Origin: Microvirga mediterraneensis
Lineage (GTDB): Bacteria > Pseudomonadota > Alphaproteobacteria > Rhizobiales > Beijerinckiaceae
Reading direction: 5' to 3'
Length of the DNA stretch: 64,000 nucleotides
Assembly: GCF_013520865.1 (NCBI RefSeq)
Contig: NZ_JACDXJ010000001.1
Location: forward strand, 1,851,001-1,915,000
In this document: positions 51,275-59,885 of the stretch, piece after piece
How the letters are laid out: every line of letters starts with the position of its first letter
Numbering within the stretch: the stretch's first letter is position 1
Notes under the pieces: model-generated
Databases searched by the model: none
Seen by the model: the letters and a program-made list of their open reading frames with translations, nothing else
Told to the model about the DNA's origin: nothing
Translations under genes and position numbers: made by a program

Positions 51275-52504
51275 TCAGTGCGGGTGTGAGTCGGGCGGTT
51301 GGGTGTTCAATTGGGATGGGGCGGGGCCGCCCTCAGGGCCGGGCGGCAAGTTGCCGCGCGGGGGATTGACCTGCCCTTCGCCAGGCTGGTCGCGCGGCAT
51401 CACGCCTTCCGGCTCTTCGAGACTCCTGGGGGCGCGGCCGGAGGCGGGGAAGGTCGCCCCTGACGGCTCGTCGCCGCTTTCCAGGCGTCGGTTGTCGTAA
51501 TCGAGACGCCTGCGGTTCTCCTCGCCTCCCTCGGCCGAGCCGCCCATCCTGTCGATATGGTGCATCTCGCTAACGCACATCTGGCCCGGCGCGACGCACA
51601 AGCCGAGAATGGCCTCGTAGAGTCCGTTCTCAACGGAGGCGAAATAGCGGACCGGTTCGGCCTCGCTCGGCTTTTCGAGCGCGAGATAGGCTTGTCGGTC
51701 GAGGGGCGCTCCGGCCGATCTGGCGTTCGCGATCCACTCGTCGAAGCCCTGCTGGCTGAGGCTTTGGAAGCCGAACGTCATGCGGGAGAAGCCGGATCCG
51801 CTGTAATGGGCCGACAGACCGTTGAACGTCCCCTCTTCGTTCATCACGGCATGAAGCTTCGTCTCCATGCCCGGCATGGCGTAGATCATGCCCGCCATGG
51901 CGGGAACGAAGAACGTGTTCCACACGGAGGAGGACGTGATCTTGAAGGAGATCGGCACGTTCGCCGGCGCGGCCATCTCATTGACGCTCGCGATGCCGTA
52001 GTCAGGATAAATGAACAGCCATTTCCAATCGAGCGCGACGACCTCGACCGTTAGGGGCTTCATGTCGGGGGGCACGGGCTTGTCGGGACCGATCCGCGCG
52101 AGCGGCCTGTAAGGGTCGAGCGTGTGCGTGCCGATCCAGGTCATGGCGCCTAGCGCGATGATGATGAGCAGAGGCACGGTCCAGATGACAACTTCGAGCT
52201 GGGTCGAATGGTGGAACTCAGGATCGTACGGCGCATCCGTGTTCGATGCGCGGTAGCGCCATGCGAAGATGAAGGTGAGCGCGATCACCGGCAGGACGAC
52301 GAGCAGCATGAGGGCGACGGATGCGACGACGAGGTTGCGCTGCTGGACCGCCACGTCGCCGGACGGAAACATGACGGTCATGTTGCATCCGGCGAGCAGG
52401 CCCGCTGTGGCGAGCAGCGCCAGAACGCGGAGGGACTTGCGCTTCAAGGATTCGCCCGGGTGGCGGCAGGCGTTTCGACGGGATGGTCGCACCGGCTCAT
52501 GCAT
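51275..52504 (-). CDS. cyoA: Cytochrome o ubiquinol oxidase subunit II
   Basis: 409 residues. A lipoprotein signal ends in the lipobox LLAGC (cysteine near residue 40), two membrane helices follow, then the cupredoxin domain. The CuA cysteines and histidine are absent, the mark of a quinol oxidase subunit II. The C-terminal 100 residues are extended, proline and glycine rich ([23 protein letters not shown] and on), longer than the 315 residues of Escherichia coli CyoA. Start at 52504 is only three bases from the stop of the MFS gene; a TTG at 52447 is an alternative. Confidence 0.94.
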   Translation of the reverse strand: MHEPVRPSRRNACRHPGESLKRKSLRVLALLATAGLLAGCNMTVMFPSGDVAVQQRNLVVASVALMLLVVLPVIALTFIFAWRYRASNTDAPYDPEFHHSTQLEVVIWTVPLLIIIALGAMTWIGTHTLDPYRPLARIGPDKPVPPDMKPLTVEVVALDWKWLFIYPDYGIASVNEMAAPANVPISFKITSSSVWNTFFVPAMAGMIYAMPGMETKLHAVMNEEGTFNGLSAHYSGSGFSRMTFGFQSLSQQGFDEWIANARSAGAPLDRQAYLALEKPSEAEPVRYFASVENGLYEAILGLCVAPGQMCVSEMHHIDRMGGSAEGGEENRRRLDYDNRRLESGDEPSGATFPASGRAPRSLEEPEGVMPRDQPGEGQVNPPRGNLPPGPEGGPAPSQLNTQPPDSHPH

Positions 52505-52507
52505 GGT

Positions 52508-53851
52508 TCAAACCTGCCGGATTTCGGAGCGGGACAGGCTGAGTGCCACGAGGGTCGTGATCGCCCCCGACAACAGATACAAACCGACGCAGGCAAGCCC
52601 GTAACGGGCCGACAGGAACAAGACGATCAGCGGCGCAAAACCGGCGCCGAGCAGCCATGCGAGGTCTGTCGTGAGGGCCGCGCCCGTATAGCGGTAGCGC
52701 CGTTCGAGTTGCGACGTCACCGCTCCGGACGATTGGCCGTAAGACAAGCCGAGCAGCGTGAAACCCGCATTGACGTAGATCGTCTGGCCGATAGCGTTCT
52801 CCTCGATGATCAGGGGCGCGATGGTGCTGCAGAGAGCGAAGATCGCGATGAGACCGGCCGAAAGGATGAGCAGCCTGCGGCGGCCGATCTGGTCGGCGAT
52901 CAGTCCGGACGCCACGACGGCTCCAGCGCAGATGAAGGCGCCTGAGCATTGGATCATCAGGAATTCACCCGCCGAGCGCTGCGTGAACAGGGTAATCCAG
53001 CTGATGGGAAACACGGTGACGAGATGGAACAAGGCGAAGCTTGCCAGCGGGATCAGCGCTCCGACGACGAGAACGCGCCCCTGGGTGCGGATCAGTGGGA
53101 TGACGGGTGAGGGTTCGAGCCGACGCTGTTCGAGAAGGCGCGAAAACTCTTCCGTCGCCACGAGCCGCAGCCGCGCGAATACGGCGACGACGTTGATGGT
53201 GAACGCGCAGAAGAACGGATAGCGCCAGCCCCAATCCAGAAAATCGGCTTCGGACAGGTTAAGCATGAAGAACGCGAACAGGACGCTGGCGACCATGAAG
53301 CCAAGTGGAGCGCCGAGTTGCGCGACGGCGGTGTAGAAGCCCCGCCGCTCTGCGGGCGCATTGAGCGCGAGGAGGGAGGCCAGCCCATCCCAGGCGCCGC
53401 CCTGGGCGAGGCCCTGCCCGATGCGCAGGGTGGCCAGAAGATAGAGGGACCAGGCTCCGATCTGCTCGTAGCGGGGCAAGAAGGAGACCGCCATGGTCGA
53501 GAAGCCGAGCAGGAAGAGCGCGATGGTCAGTTTGACGCCGCGCCCATGCCGGCGGTCGATAGCCATGAAGATGATCGTGCCGATTGGCCGGGCAATGAAG
53601 GCCAGCGAGAACAGGGCGAAGGAATAGAGCGTCGCCGTCACAGGCTCCGCGAACGGAAAGAACACCTTGGGAAACACCACCACGGATGCGATGGCGAAGA
53701 CGAAGAAGTCGAAATATTCCGCCGCCCGGCCAATCACGACCCCGATGGCGATCTCGCTCGGTGCAACCCTGTGGTCCGTAGACACCAAGCGGGCGTCGCG
53801 CTCGAGAGCCGTGGAGGAGGCCTGCGATCCTTGAACCTGATCCATCGTCAT
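52508..53851 (-). CDS. MFS transporter, metabolite:H+ symporter type, first gene of the cyo operon
   Basis: 447 residues with twelve membrane helices. Motifs typical of the MHS subgroup (ShiA/ProP-like): FPKVFFPFAEP near helix 1-2, RPIGTIIFMAIDRRHGRG between helices 2 and 3, and RIGQGLAQGGAWDGLASLL in helix 4. Imports a dicarboxylate-like or aromatic metabolite with protons. It ends three bases before cyoA, so it shares the oxidase transcript; this arrangement is seen in several Hyphomicrobiales. The substrate is unknown. Confidence 0.92.
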   Translation of the reverse strand: MTMDQVQGSQASSTALERDARLVSTDHRVAPSEIAIGVVIGRAAEYFDFFVFAIASVVVFPKVFFPFAEPVTATLYSFALFSLAFIARPIGTIIFMAIDRRHGRGVKLTIALFLLGFSTMAVSFLPRYEQIGAWSLYLLATLRIGQGLAQGGAWDGLASLLALNAPAERRGFYTAVAQLGAPLGFMVASVLFAFFMLNLSEADFLDWGWRYPFFCAFTINVVAVFARLRLVATEEFSRLLEQRRLEPSPVIPLIRTQGRVLVVGALIPLASFALFHLVTVFPISWITLFTQRSAGEFLMIQCSGAFICAGAVVASGLIADQIGRRRLLILSAGLIAIFALCSTIAPLIIEENAIGQTIYVNAGFTLLGLSYGQSSGAVTSQLERRYRYTGAALTTDLAWLLGAGFAPLIVLFLSARYGLACVGLYLLSGAITTLVALSLSRSEIRQV

Positions 53852-54404
53852 CCGGGCGAACGCCTCCAGCGAGAATAGTTCAGCTCAGTCGGTCAATTCC
53901 GGTTCAGTCCAACGTCGGCCTGTGCTCCGGCTACTCGATCTGAGGCCTTGCTGCCGCAATTCAGGTTAAACTTAGCCAAGTGTTGTAGGGCCGTTGTCAT
54001 GTTCAACAACCCGATGGCAGTGAGTATTTGCGCGGAATGACTTCGAGTACCCCAGAGGGTTTCGTCGGGAGGACCGGAAAATCCGGGCTTCTCGTGACAG
54101 ATCCTACAACAGTTCGCCTTAGCGAGCCTGTCCCGGATAAGGGGTGACCACCCTCCGTCTGCGCTCGCCTCATCCTGATCCTCAGGCAGATCAATCTCCT
54201 CCTTCGCGGGCGCTGCCGGCGGTAGGCCGGTTGTCTCGATGTGATCGATATCTTGTTTCGGATGATTGGGATATGGTCAAGAAGCCCGCGACCAGATCGG
54301 GCTGGCAGCGTTGCCCCCGGCCAGGACATGAGGAGCGGCTCAGCTTGCTTCAGATCCTCCAGGACCTGCGGCACACCTTGTATGTACCCATCGCAACGGA
54401 TGTC
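53852..54404. other. Gene-free gap with distant inverted repeat
   Basis: TGTTGTAGG at 53981-53989 and CCTACAACA at 54103-54111 are exact inverted 9-bp arms 113 bases apart. No target-site duplication, transposase or T-rich terminator is evident. The minus-strand open frame at 54003-54374 has no coding character I trust. The cyo operon promoter should lie between 53880 and about 53960. Confidence 0.45.
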
Positions 54405-55814
54405 CTATCCGCCCTCGATACCGACGCTCGGTTTGATGTTCTGGTTTAGAAAGAACATGTTCAACGGATCATATTTGTTCTTCAGCTTGGCAAGTCTCTC
54501 GTAGTTTGGACCGTATGCCGCCTTCACTCGGTCCTGACCTTCGTCGCCGAGATTGTTCACATAGACGGCGCCGGTCGAGTAGGGCCGTAGGGCCGCCCAC
54601 ATCTCGCGGGTCCAGCCGATATTGTCCTCGTCCCGGCCAGGGTCGTCCCAGATAGCGATGGGGAAACAGTCGAGTTCGGCACTTCGGCACGCATACGCCG
54701 TGTCTGAGACGGGGACGCGGGAAATCGCACCGCCGACCTGCTGGAACACCAGCAGCGCTTCGCTGCTTGGTGCCCTCCTGTAGGTCTCGAGGAGAACGCT
54801 GATCGCCTCGTCGCTCAACTCGCGCATGAACTGAGCCTTCCAAGCATAGCGACGTCCCCGTGGAAACAGAGCGTCACCGGAAGACTGCACGTCAAGGTAA
54901 CGGACACGCCCGAGCCGCTCGCTCACCGCCTTGCCCCGAGCATAGGCGAGGAGAGGGGCGACCGCCTTATTCGCCTCGGTAGGTGAACCGGAGTGGAAGA
55001 TTGAGATCGAGAACATTCGCTCTCCCGCCGATGTAACGAGCGCGGCGTCAAGGCTGAGCTCGTCCGGTGCCACCCTGGCGAACTCGCTGTAAAACCGCAT
55101 CGCAGATCGCGCTTCTGGCTCCGGGAATGTAATGCTGCCTGCGATAACCTCGGTGCCGATCGGATGGAGCCGATACTCGAAGCTAGTGACGATGCCGAAG
55201 TTTCCGCCACCGCCGCGAAGTCCCCAAAAGAGGTCTGGGTTTTCGTCGCTGCTGGCGCGAAGCACCCTGCCGTCGGCCGTCACGATTTCCGCGGACACGA
55301 GATTGTCGCAGGCGAGCCCAAAGCGCCGTCCGAGCTTGCCGAAGCCCCCGCCAAGCGTCAGACCGGCAATGCCGGTGTCGCCGTTCACGCCCATGGTCGT
55401 TGCCAAGCCGCAAACCTGCGTGGCGCTATCGAACTCGGCGAGTGTCAGCCCGGACTCGACCCACGCAAGACGCCGCTTGTCGTCCACCACCCTGTTCTTC
55501 ATACGAGACAGATCGACGACGAGGCCGCCCTCGCACACGGAGTTTCCGGCCACGTTGTGCCCGCCGCTGCGTACCGAAAGGGGCACGGCGTTGGCTCGCG
55601 CGAAGGAAAGAGCTGTGACGACATCGTTCACGCCGGAACAATAGGCAATTGCAGCCGGACGCCGGTCGACGAGACCGTTCCAGACCTGCCGTGCCTTTGC
55701 GAAACCCGAATCTGTGGGCAGTACCAACTCTCCGCTTAAGGCGCGGCGCAATCGGGCGAAGTTTAGACCCTTGCTTTCGGTGGCAGAATTGAGGGTGGTG
55801 ACTTCCAGCGGCAT
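54405..55814 (-). CDS. FAD-linked oxidase, berberine-bridge-like family
   Basis: 469 residues of the PCMH/BBE group. The FAD domain has SVRSGGHNVAGNSV, whose histidine is the covalent FAD site, and GVNGDTGIAGLTLGGGFGKLGRRFG; at the position where bicovalent members carry a cysteine this protein has an asparagine, so FAD is probably held by one bond. The C-terminal NKYDPLNMFFLNQNIKP is the BBE tail. It oxidises small carbohydrates, aromatics or similar with oxygen. Divergent from a LysR gene. Confidence 0.9.
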   Translation of the reverse strand: MPLEVTTLNSATESKGLNFARLRRALSGELVLPTDSGFAKARQVWNGLVDRRPAAIAYCSGVNDVVTALSFARANAVPLSVRSGGHNVAGNSVCEGGLVVDLSRMKNRVVDDKRRLAWVESGLTLAEFDSATQVCGLATTMGVNGDTGIAGLTLGGGFGKLGRRFGLACDNLVSAEIVTADGRVLRASSDENPDLFWGLRGGGGNFGIVTSFEYRLHPIGTEVIAGSITFPEPEARSAMRFYSEFARVAPDELSLDAALVTSAGERMFSISIFHSGSPTEANKAVAPLLAYARGKAVSERLGRVRYLDVQSSGDALFPRGRRYAWKAQFMRELSDEAISVLLETYRRAPSSEALLVFQQVGGAISRVPVSDTAYACRSAELDCFPIAIWDDPGRDEDNIGWTREMWAALRPYSTGAVYVNNLGDEGQDRVKAAYGPNYERLAKLKNKYDPLNMFFLNQNIKPSVGIEGG

Positions 55815-55892
55815 GCCATTTCTCCCCTCCGAAACTCAGTGCAGCGTCTCACAAGGGGCAAGCGGTGACAAAATCGAAGAAATCAGGTGATG

Positions 55893-55909
55893 GATGAATC
55901 AAATTCATC
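55893..55909. promoter_or_regulatory. LysR-type operator between divergent genes
   Basis: GATGAAT-CAA-ATTCATC is a perfect 7-bp inverted repeat in the 107-base spacer between the oxidase gene and the lysR gene, 13 bases before the lysR start. The palindrome suits the LysR-box pattern and would let the regulator control the oxidase and itself. Confidence 0.65.
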
Positions 55910-55921
55910 TACACTTCAGCA

Positions 55922-56827
55922 ATGAAGAAGCTGCCGCCGCTCAATGCTTTAAGGGCATTTGAAAGTGCCGCCAGGCACTTGAGCTTTCGACTTGCCGCAG
56001 CGGAACTCGGCGTGACTCCGACGGCGATCAGTCACCAGATCCGCCTTCTGGAGGAGAGTTGCGGCCAGTCCCTTTTTCGTCGAAGGCCGCGCCCCCTTTG
56101 CCTCACCGCCGCGGGAGAGTTGCTCTTTCCGGTCCTTCGCAATGGGTTCGACGCGTTCGCAGCGGCGCTCGCAAGCCTTCCCGGCGACCTGACGGGGGAG
56201 ACATTGCGCGTCACGACACCCAATGCCTTCGCCAGCCGGTGGCTGGTGCCGCGCCTCCCAAAATGGCGAGATGCGCAGCCTCAGATCGCCCTCGAGGTGA
56301 TCGGTACGGACCGGGTTCTGAACCTCGCAAGCGGCGAGGCCGACGTAGCGATCCGCTATGCCCGGCATGTGCCCCCCGATCACATTGCACACGAATTGCT
56401 TCGCGACAGCTATTTCCCGGTATGTCGACCCGAGCTTCTCCCTGGCGGAAAACCTCTCACAGAGCTGGCGGACATGTGCCGATTGCCACGTATCCATTAT
56501 GACTGGATGAAGATGGATTCCGAGAGTCCGATCTGGAGGCGCTGGTGGAGAGCAGCGCGCGAACAGGTGCCCAATCTGCCTCGCGACGCCGAGACCTGCC
56601 AGGTCAGCTTCCGTGAGGAGGCGCATGCGATTGCCGCTGTATTGGCGGGTCAGGGAGTGGCGATCTGCAGCGATACCATTCTGGCACCGGAACTCGGACG
56701 GGGTGAGCTGGTGAAAGCGCACCAGCTTTCGCTGCCGGGACTGAGCTACTACCTGATCCACCGCCCCGAACATCGCCGCAAGGCATTGATTGCGCAGTTC
56801 GCCAGTTGGCTACGCTCCACGATCTGA
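55922..56827 (+). CDS. LysR family regulator, GcvA-like
   Basis: 301 residues. N-terminal winged helix (LNALRAFESAARHLSFRLAAAELGVTPTAISHQIRLLEE) and a PBP2-type effector domain with GEADVAIRYARH. Closest in look to GcvA-type regulators that control neighbouring oxidoreductases. It is divergent from the FAD-linked oxidase gene and probably controls it through the operator at 55893-55909. The effector is unknown. Confidence 0.94.
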   Translation: MKKLPPLNALRAFESAARHLSFRLAAAELGVTPTAISHQIRLLEESCGQSLFRRRPRPLCLTAAGELLFPVLRNGFDAFAAALASLPGDLTGETLRVTTPNAFASRWLVPRLPKWRDAQPQIALEVIGTDRVLNLASGEADVAIRYARHVPPDHIAHELLRDSYFPVCRPELLPGGKPLTELADMCRLPRIHYDWMKMDSESPIWRRWWRAAREQVPNLPRDAETCQVSFREEAHAIAAVLAGQGVAICSDTILAPELGRGELVKAHQLSLPGLSYYLIHRPEHRRKALIAQFASWLRSTI

Positions 56828-57122
56828 ATATTGCTCCAGGTCTCATCGAGCCTCGAAACCATAGCGTGGCAACCCATCGGATTGCCTCCCGTGCCTTCGT
56901 CGGTAAGCCTCGCTGGGAGGCAAGGCAGGCATGGAAGCCCGGTCGTCATGAGATCAGGATATCACTTGATCGCGTTCGCTGCCCTCAGGCTGGGGGATTC
57001 CATAGGCACGGAGACAGGGCGCCAATGGCTCATGCGTGATCCAGGCCGATCTCGCCATGGGTGGCGGATTTGGCGCTGTCCTGTAATATGATGAAGGCAA
57101 ATCAGCCTTGGGAGAAATGGAC
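56828..57122. other. Gap between LysR and alcohol dehydrogenase genes
   Basis: Holds an inverted repeat TTGCCTCCC / GGGAGGCAA (56882-56890, 56915-56923), a 9-bp stem with a 24-nt loop that could end the lysR transcript. The promoter for the alcohol dehydrogenase gene must be at about 56950-57100; I find no FixK/FNR box here. Confidence 0.45.
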
Positions 57123-58196
57123 ATGCCCAAGATGAAAGCGGCCATTTTCGTCGAACCCGGACGCATCGTCCTCGACGAGAAGCCAATTCCCGATATCGGA
57201 CCGCTCGATGCGCTCGTCCGTATCACCACCACGACAATCTGCGGCACGGACATCCACATCCTCAAGGGCGAGTATCCGGTGGCCCGTGGACTCACCATCG
57301 GGCATGAGCCCGTAGGCATCATCGCGAAGCTCGGCTCGGCCGTGCAGGGGTACCGCGAGGGTCAGCGGGTCATCGCCGGCGCCATCACGCCGAGCGGGCA
57401 CAGCGAGGCCTGCCTGTGCGGTTGCCACTCTCAGGACGGCGCCGGCACGAAGCATGGCTGGAAACCCATGGGCGGCTGGAAGTTCGGCAACACCATCGAC
57501 GGGTGCCAGGCCGAATATGTACGGGTGCCCGACGCCATGGCGAACCTCGCACCGGTCCCTGACGGGCTGACGGACGAGCAGGTGCTCATGTGCCCGGACA
57601 TCATGTCGACCGGCTTTTCCGGGGCGGAGAGCGGGCGTATCCGCATCGGCGACACCGTGGCCGTGTTCGCCCAGGGGCCCATTGGGCTCTGCGCCACGGC
57701 TGGGGCGAAGCTGATGGGTGCCACCACCATCATTGCGGTCGAGAGCGTCCCGGAGCGGATCGAGATGTCGCGACGGATGGGCGCGGACCATGTGGTCGAT
57801 TTCACGAAAGCGGATCCGGTCGAGGAGATCAGGCGTCTTACCGATGGCCGGGGCGTCGACGTTTCCATCGAGGCGCTCGGGCGCCAGCAGACCTTCGAGG
57901 CGGCGCTGCGCGTGCTCCGTCCCGGTGGCACCCTGTCGTCGCTCGGCGTCTATTCCGGCGATCTCAAGATCCCGCTCGACGGCTTCCTGGCCGGACTGGG
58001 GGATCATACGATCCGGACGACGCTCTGTCCGGGCGGCAAGGAGAGGATGCGCCGGCTCATCAGCGCGATTGCCTCGGGGCGTGTCGATACGCGTCCGCTT
58101 GTGACGCATCGCTTCAAGCTCGACCAGATCGAGGAAGCCTATGACCTCTTCTCCCATCAGCGCGACGGCGTGCTGAAGGTGGCAATCACGCCGTAA
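57123..58196 (+). CDS. Zinc-dependent alcohol dehydrogenase, isopropanol/threonine-dehydrogenase-like
   Basis: 357 residues of the medium-chain dehydrogenase family. Catalytic zinc ligands C in TICGTDIH, H in IGHEPVG and D in CPDIMSTGF are present; the coenzyme fold has GPIGLCATAGAKLMGATTIIAVE. The region that in other members binds a structural zinc is replaced by CLCGCHSQDGAG, as in Clostridium-type secondary alcohol dehydrogenases. Oxidises or reduces secondary alcohols or acetoin-like ketones. ATG at 57123 chosen over ATGs at 57108 and 57117 because the conserved start MKAAIF follows. First gene of the stress block. Confidence 0.92.
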   Translation: MPKMKAAIFVEPGRIVLDEKPIPDIGPLDALVRITTTTICGTDIHILKGEYPVARGLTIGHEPVGIIAKLGSAVQGYREGQRVIAGAITPSGHSEACLCGCHSQDGAGTKHGWKPMGGWKFGNTIDGCQAEYVRVPDAMANLAPVPDGLTDEQVLMCPDIMSTGFSGAESGRIRIGDTVAVFAQGPIGLCATAGAKLMGATTIIAVESVPERIEMSRRMGADHVVDFTKADPVEEIRRLTDGRGVDVSIEALGRQQTFEAALRVLRPGGTLSSLGVYSGDLKIPLDGFLAGLGDHTIRTTLCPGGKERMRRLISAIASGRVDTRPLVTHRFKLDQIEEAYDLFSHQRDGVLKVAITP

Positions 58197-58229
58197 GTCG
58201 CGGCCACGGTTCGGACCTTTCGGGACAGA

Positions 58230-58243
58230 TTGCTCCAGATCAA
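58230..58243. promoter_or_regulatory. FixK/FNR-type box upstream of the tandem universal stress protein
   Basis: TTGC-TCCAGA-TCAA fits the FixK2 consensus TTG[A/C]-N6-[T/G]CAA exactly, about 80 bases before the stress-protein start and after the alcohol dehydrogenase stop. A single site of this length occurs by chance now and then, but its place before a universal stress gene is the expected context for oxygen control in Hyphomicrobiales. Confidence 0.5.
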
Positions 58244-58324
58244 GGCGGGGCCCCTGTTCCGACCGCATGATGGTCCCGCTGCTTCCGGCACGAAGCCGTG
58301 TCTGGACCGATGGAGGACGAGTTG

Positions 58325-59158
58325 ATGACCAAAGACATCATGGTGCATCTGGATGGGAGCGCCGAGGACGAGATCCGGCTGGAATATGGGCAGGCGCTTG
58401 CGACGGCGGGCCAGAGTCATCTGATCGGGATCTTCACCAATCTGCTGCCGGACCTCACGATCCCCATGCCGATGGATGGGGGTGCTGCCGCCATGCAGGT
58501 GCTTGCGGAGCTCGACGAGCGCGCCCGCCGGGACGGCGATGCGACGGCGAAGCGCCTGATGGAACGGCTGGCCGGCCTCCAGGTGCAGAACGAATTCCGC
58601 CGTCTCGACGAGACTTACGGCGTCCTGTCCGCCAAGGTCGCGGAACTGGCGCGTTGCGCCGACCTCTTCATCGCCACGCGCCCCCACCGCGAGCCCGATG
58701 CAACCGATTGGTCGGATCTCGCCGAGGCGGTGCTCTTCGGCAGCGGCCGGGCGCTCCTGCTCGTGCCGCCCGGCCGCCATCGCCAGGGACCGATCCGGAC
58801 CGTGCTGGTGGCCTGGAACGGCAGCCGCGAGGCGGCCCGTGCCCTGCGCGAGGGATTGGGCTTCATCGAGCAGGCGGCTCGCACCATCGTGCTCGTCGTC
58901 GACCCTCCGGAGGACAGCGAACCATGGAACGAGGTGGAACTCCATCTGGCGCGCCATGGGGTGATCGCGGAAGTGGTCTCGACCGAGAGCGGGAACCGCG
59001 GCATCGGCGAGGTTATCCTGGATGAGGCAAACCGCCTGTCCGCCGATGTCATCGTCATGGGCGGGTACGGCCATGCCCGGCTGAGAGAGCAGGTTTTCGG
59101 AGGTGCGACGCGGGATGTGCTCCACACCGCGGCAAGCCCTCTGCTGATCGCGCATTGA
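58325..59158 (+). CDS. Tandem universal stress protein (two UspA domains)
   Basis: 277 residues with two UspA domains back to back: DIMVHLDGSAEDEIRLEYG at the start and TVLVAWNGSREAARALREG near residue 160. The second domain has the nucleotide-binding loop MGGYGHARLREQVFGGATRDVL. Such proteins help cells survive stationary or low-oxygen conditions. ATG at 58325; an ATG at 58298 nine codons upstream lacks a ribosome site. First gene behind the FixK-like box. Confidence 0.92.
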   Translation: MTKDIMVHLDGSAEDEIRLEYGQALATAGQSHLIGIFTNLLPDLTIPMPMDGGAAAMQVLAELDERARRDGDATAKRLMERLAGLQVQNEFRRLDETYGVLSAKVAELARCADLFIATRPHREPDATDWSDLAEAVLFGSGRALLLVPPGRHRQGPIRTVLVAWNGSREAARALREGLGFIEQAARTIVLVVDPPEDSEPWNEVELHLARHGVIAEVVSTESGNRGIGEVILDEANRLSADVIVMGGYGHARLREQVFGGATRDVLHTAASPLLIAH

Positions 59159-59204
59159 TGTCGTCCCAGGGAGCTCCCCCGGGCCTTGGACTACGGACGC
59201 GGCC

Positions 59205-59786
59205 GTGACGCGCATCGCCATCATTCAGGGGCATCCGACGCCTGGCGGCGGGCATTTCTGCCACGCGCTCGCGGAAGCTTATGCTGAAGGGGCGCTGGGG
59301 AGCGGCCATCAGGTCCGCATCGTCCCTGTTGCCGATCTCGATTTTCCACTGCTGTGCGAGAAGGCCGATTGGGACCGAGCCCGGCCGCCATCGGCCATCG
59401 CGGAGGCCCAGGAGACGATGGCATGGGCCGAGCACCTCGTCATCGTCTACCCGCTGTGGCTGGGAGGCATGCCAGCTCTCCTCAAGGGGTTCCTCGAACA
59501 GGCCCTGCGGCCTGCCTTCATGAGCGGAGGCAAGGCAGGCGGCGATTGGAAGACCGCGCTCAATGGGCGCTCGTCGCGCATCGTCGTCACCATGGGCATG
59601 CCGGCCTTGGTCTACCGGTGGTACTTTGGGGCGCACAGCCTCAAGAGCCTCAAGCGCAGCATCCTGTCCCTGGTCGGTATCGGTCCGAACCGGCATACCC
59701 TGATCGGCCGGATCGAGGGCATGAACGACGGCAAACGGAAAGCCTGGATCGCCGCCCTCCGGGATCTCGGCAAGAGGGCGCGGTAG
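59205..59786 (+). CDS. Flavodoxin-like NAD(P)H quinone oxidoreductase
   Basis: 193 residues of the NQO1/KefF-type flavodoxin fold. TRIAIIQGHPTPGGGHFCHAL is the FMN/FAD phosphate loop and VIVYPLWLGGMPALLKGFLEQALRPAF the isoalloxazine contact. Carries out two-electron reduction of quinones, protecting against semiquinone radicals. GTG start at 59205, 46 bases after the stress gene; probably one operon with it and the P-type ATPase. Confidence 0.9.
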   Translation: MTRIAIIQGHPTPGGGHFCHALAEAYAEGALGSGHQVRIVPVADLDFPLLCEKADWDRARPPSAIAEAQETMAWAEHLVIVYPLWLGGMPALLKGFLEQALRPAFMSGGKAGGDWKTALNGRSSRIVVTMGMPALVYRWYFGAHSLKSLKRSILSLVGIGPNRHTLIGRIEGMNDGKRKAWIAALRDLGKRAR

Positions 59787-59885
59787 CGGGATGCCCGATC
59801 CGTTCTTCTTGCAGCCCGCCCCGCCCGCCCGCAAACTGGCGAGTGTCACGCAGACCTGCGGGGATCGTCGATCCCTGCGCCGTGA

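Noticed and set aside
52269..52604. Plus-strand open frames over cyoA and the MFS gene
   Set aside because: They are antisense to well-supported genes and have no motifs.
54003..54374. Minus-strand open frame in the gap before the FAD-linked oxidase
   Set aside because: Arginine-rich, no ribosome site, and no recognisable domain; likely non-coding.
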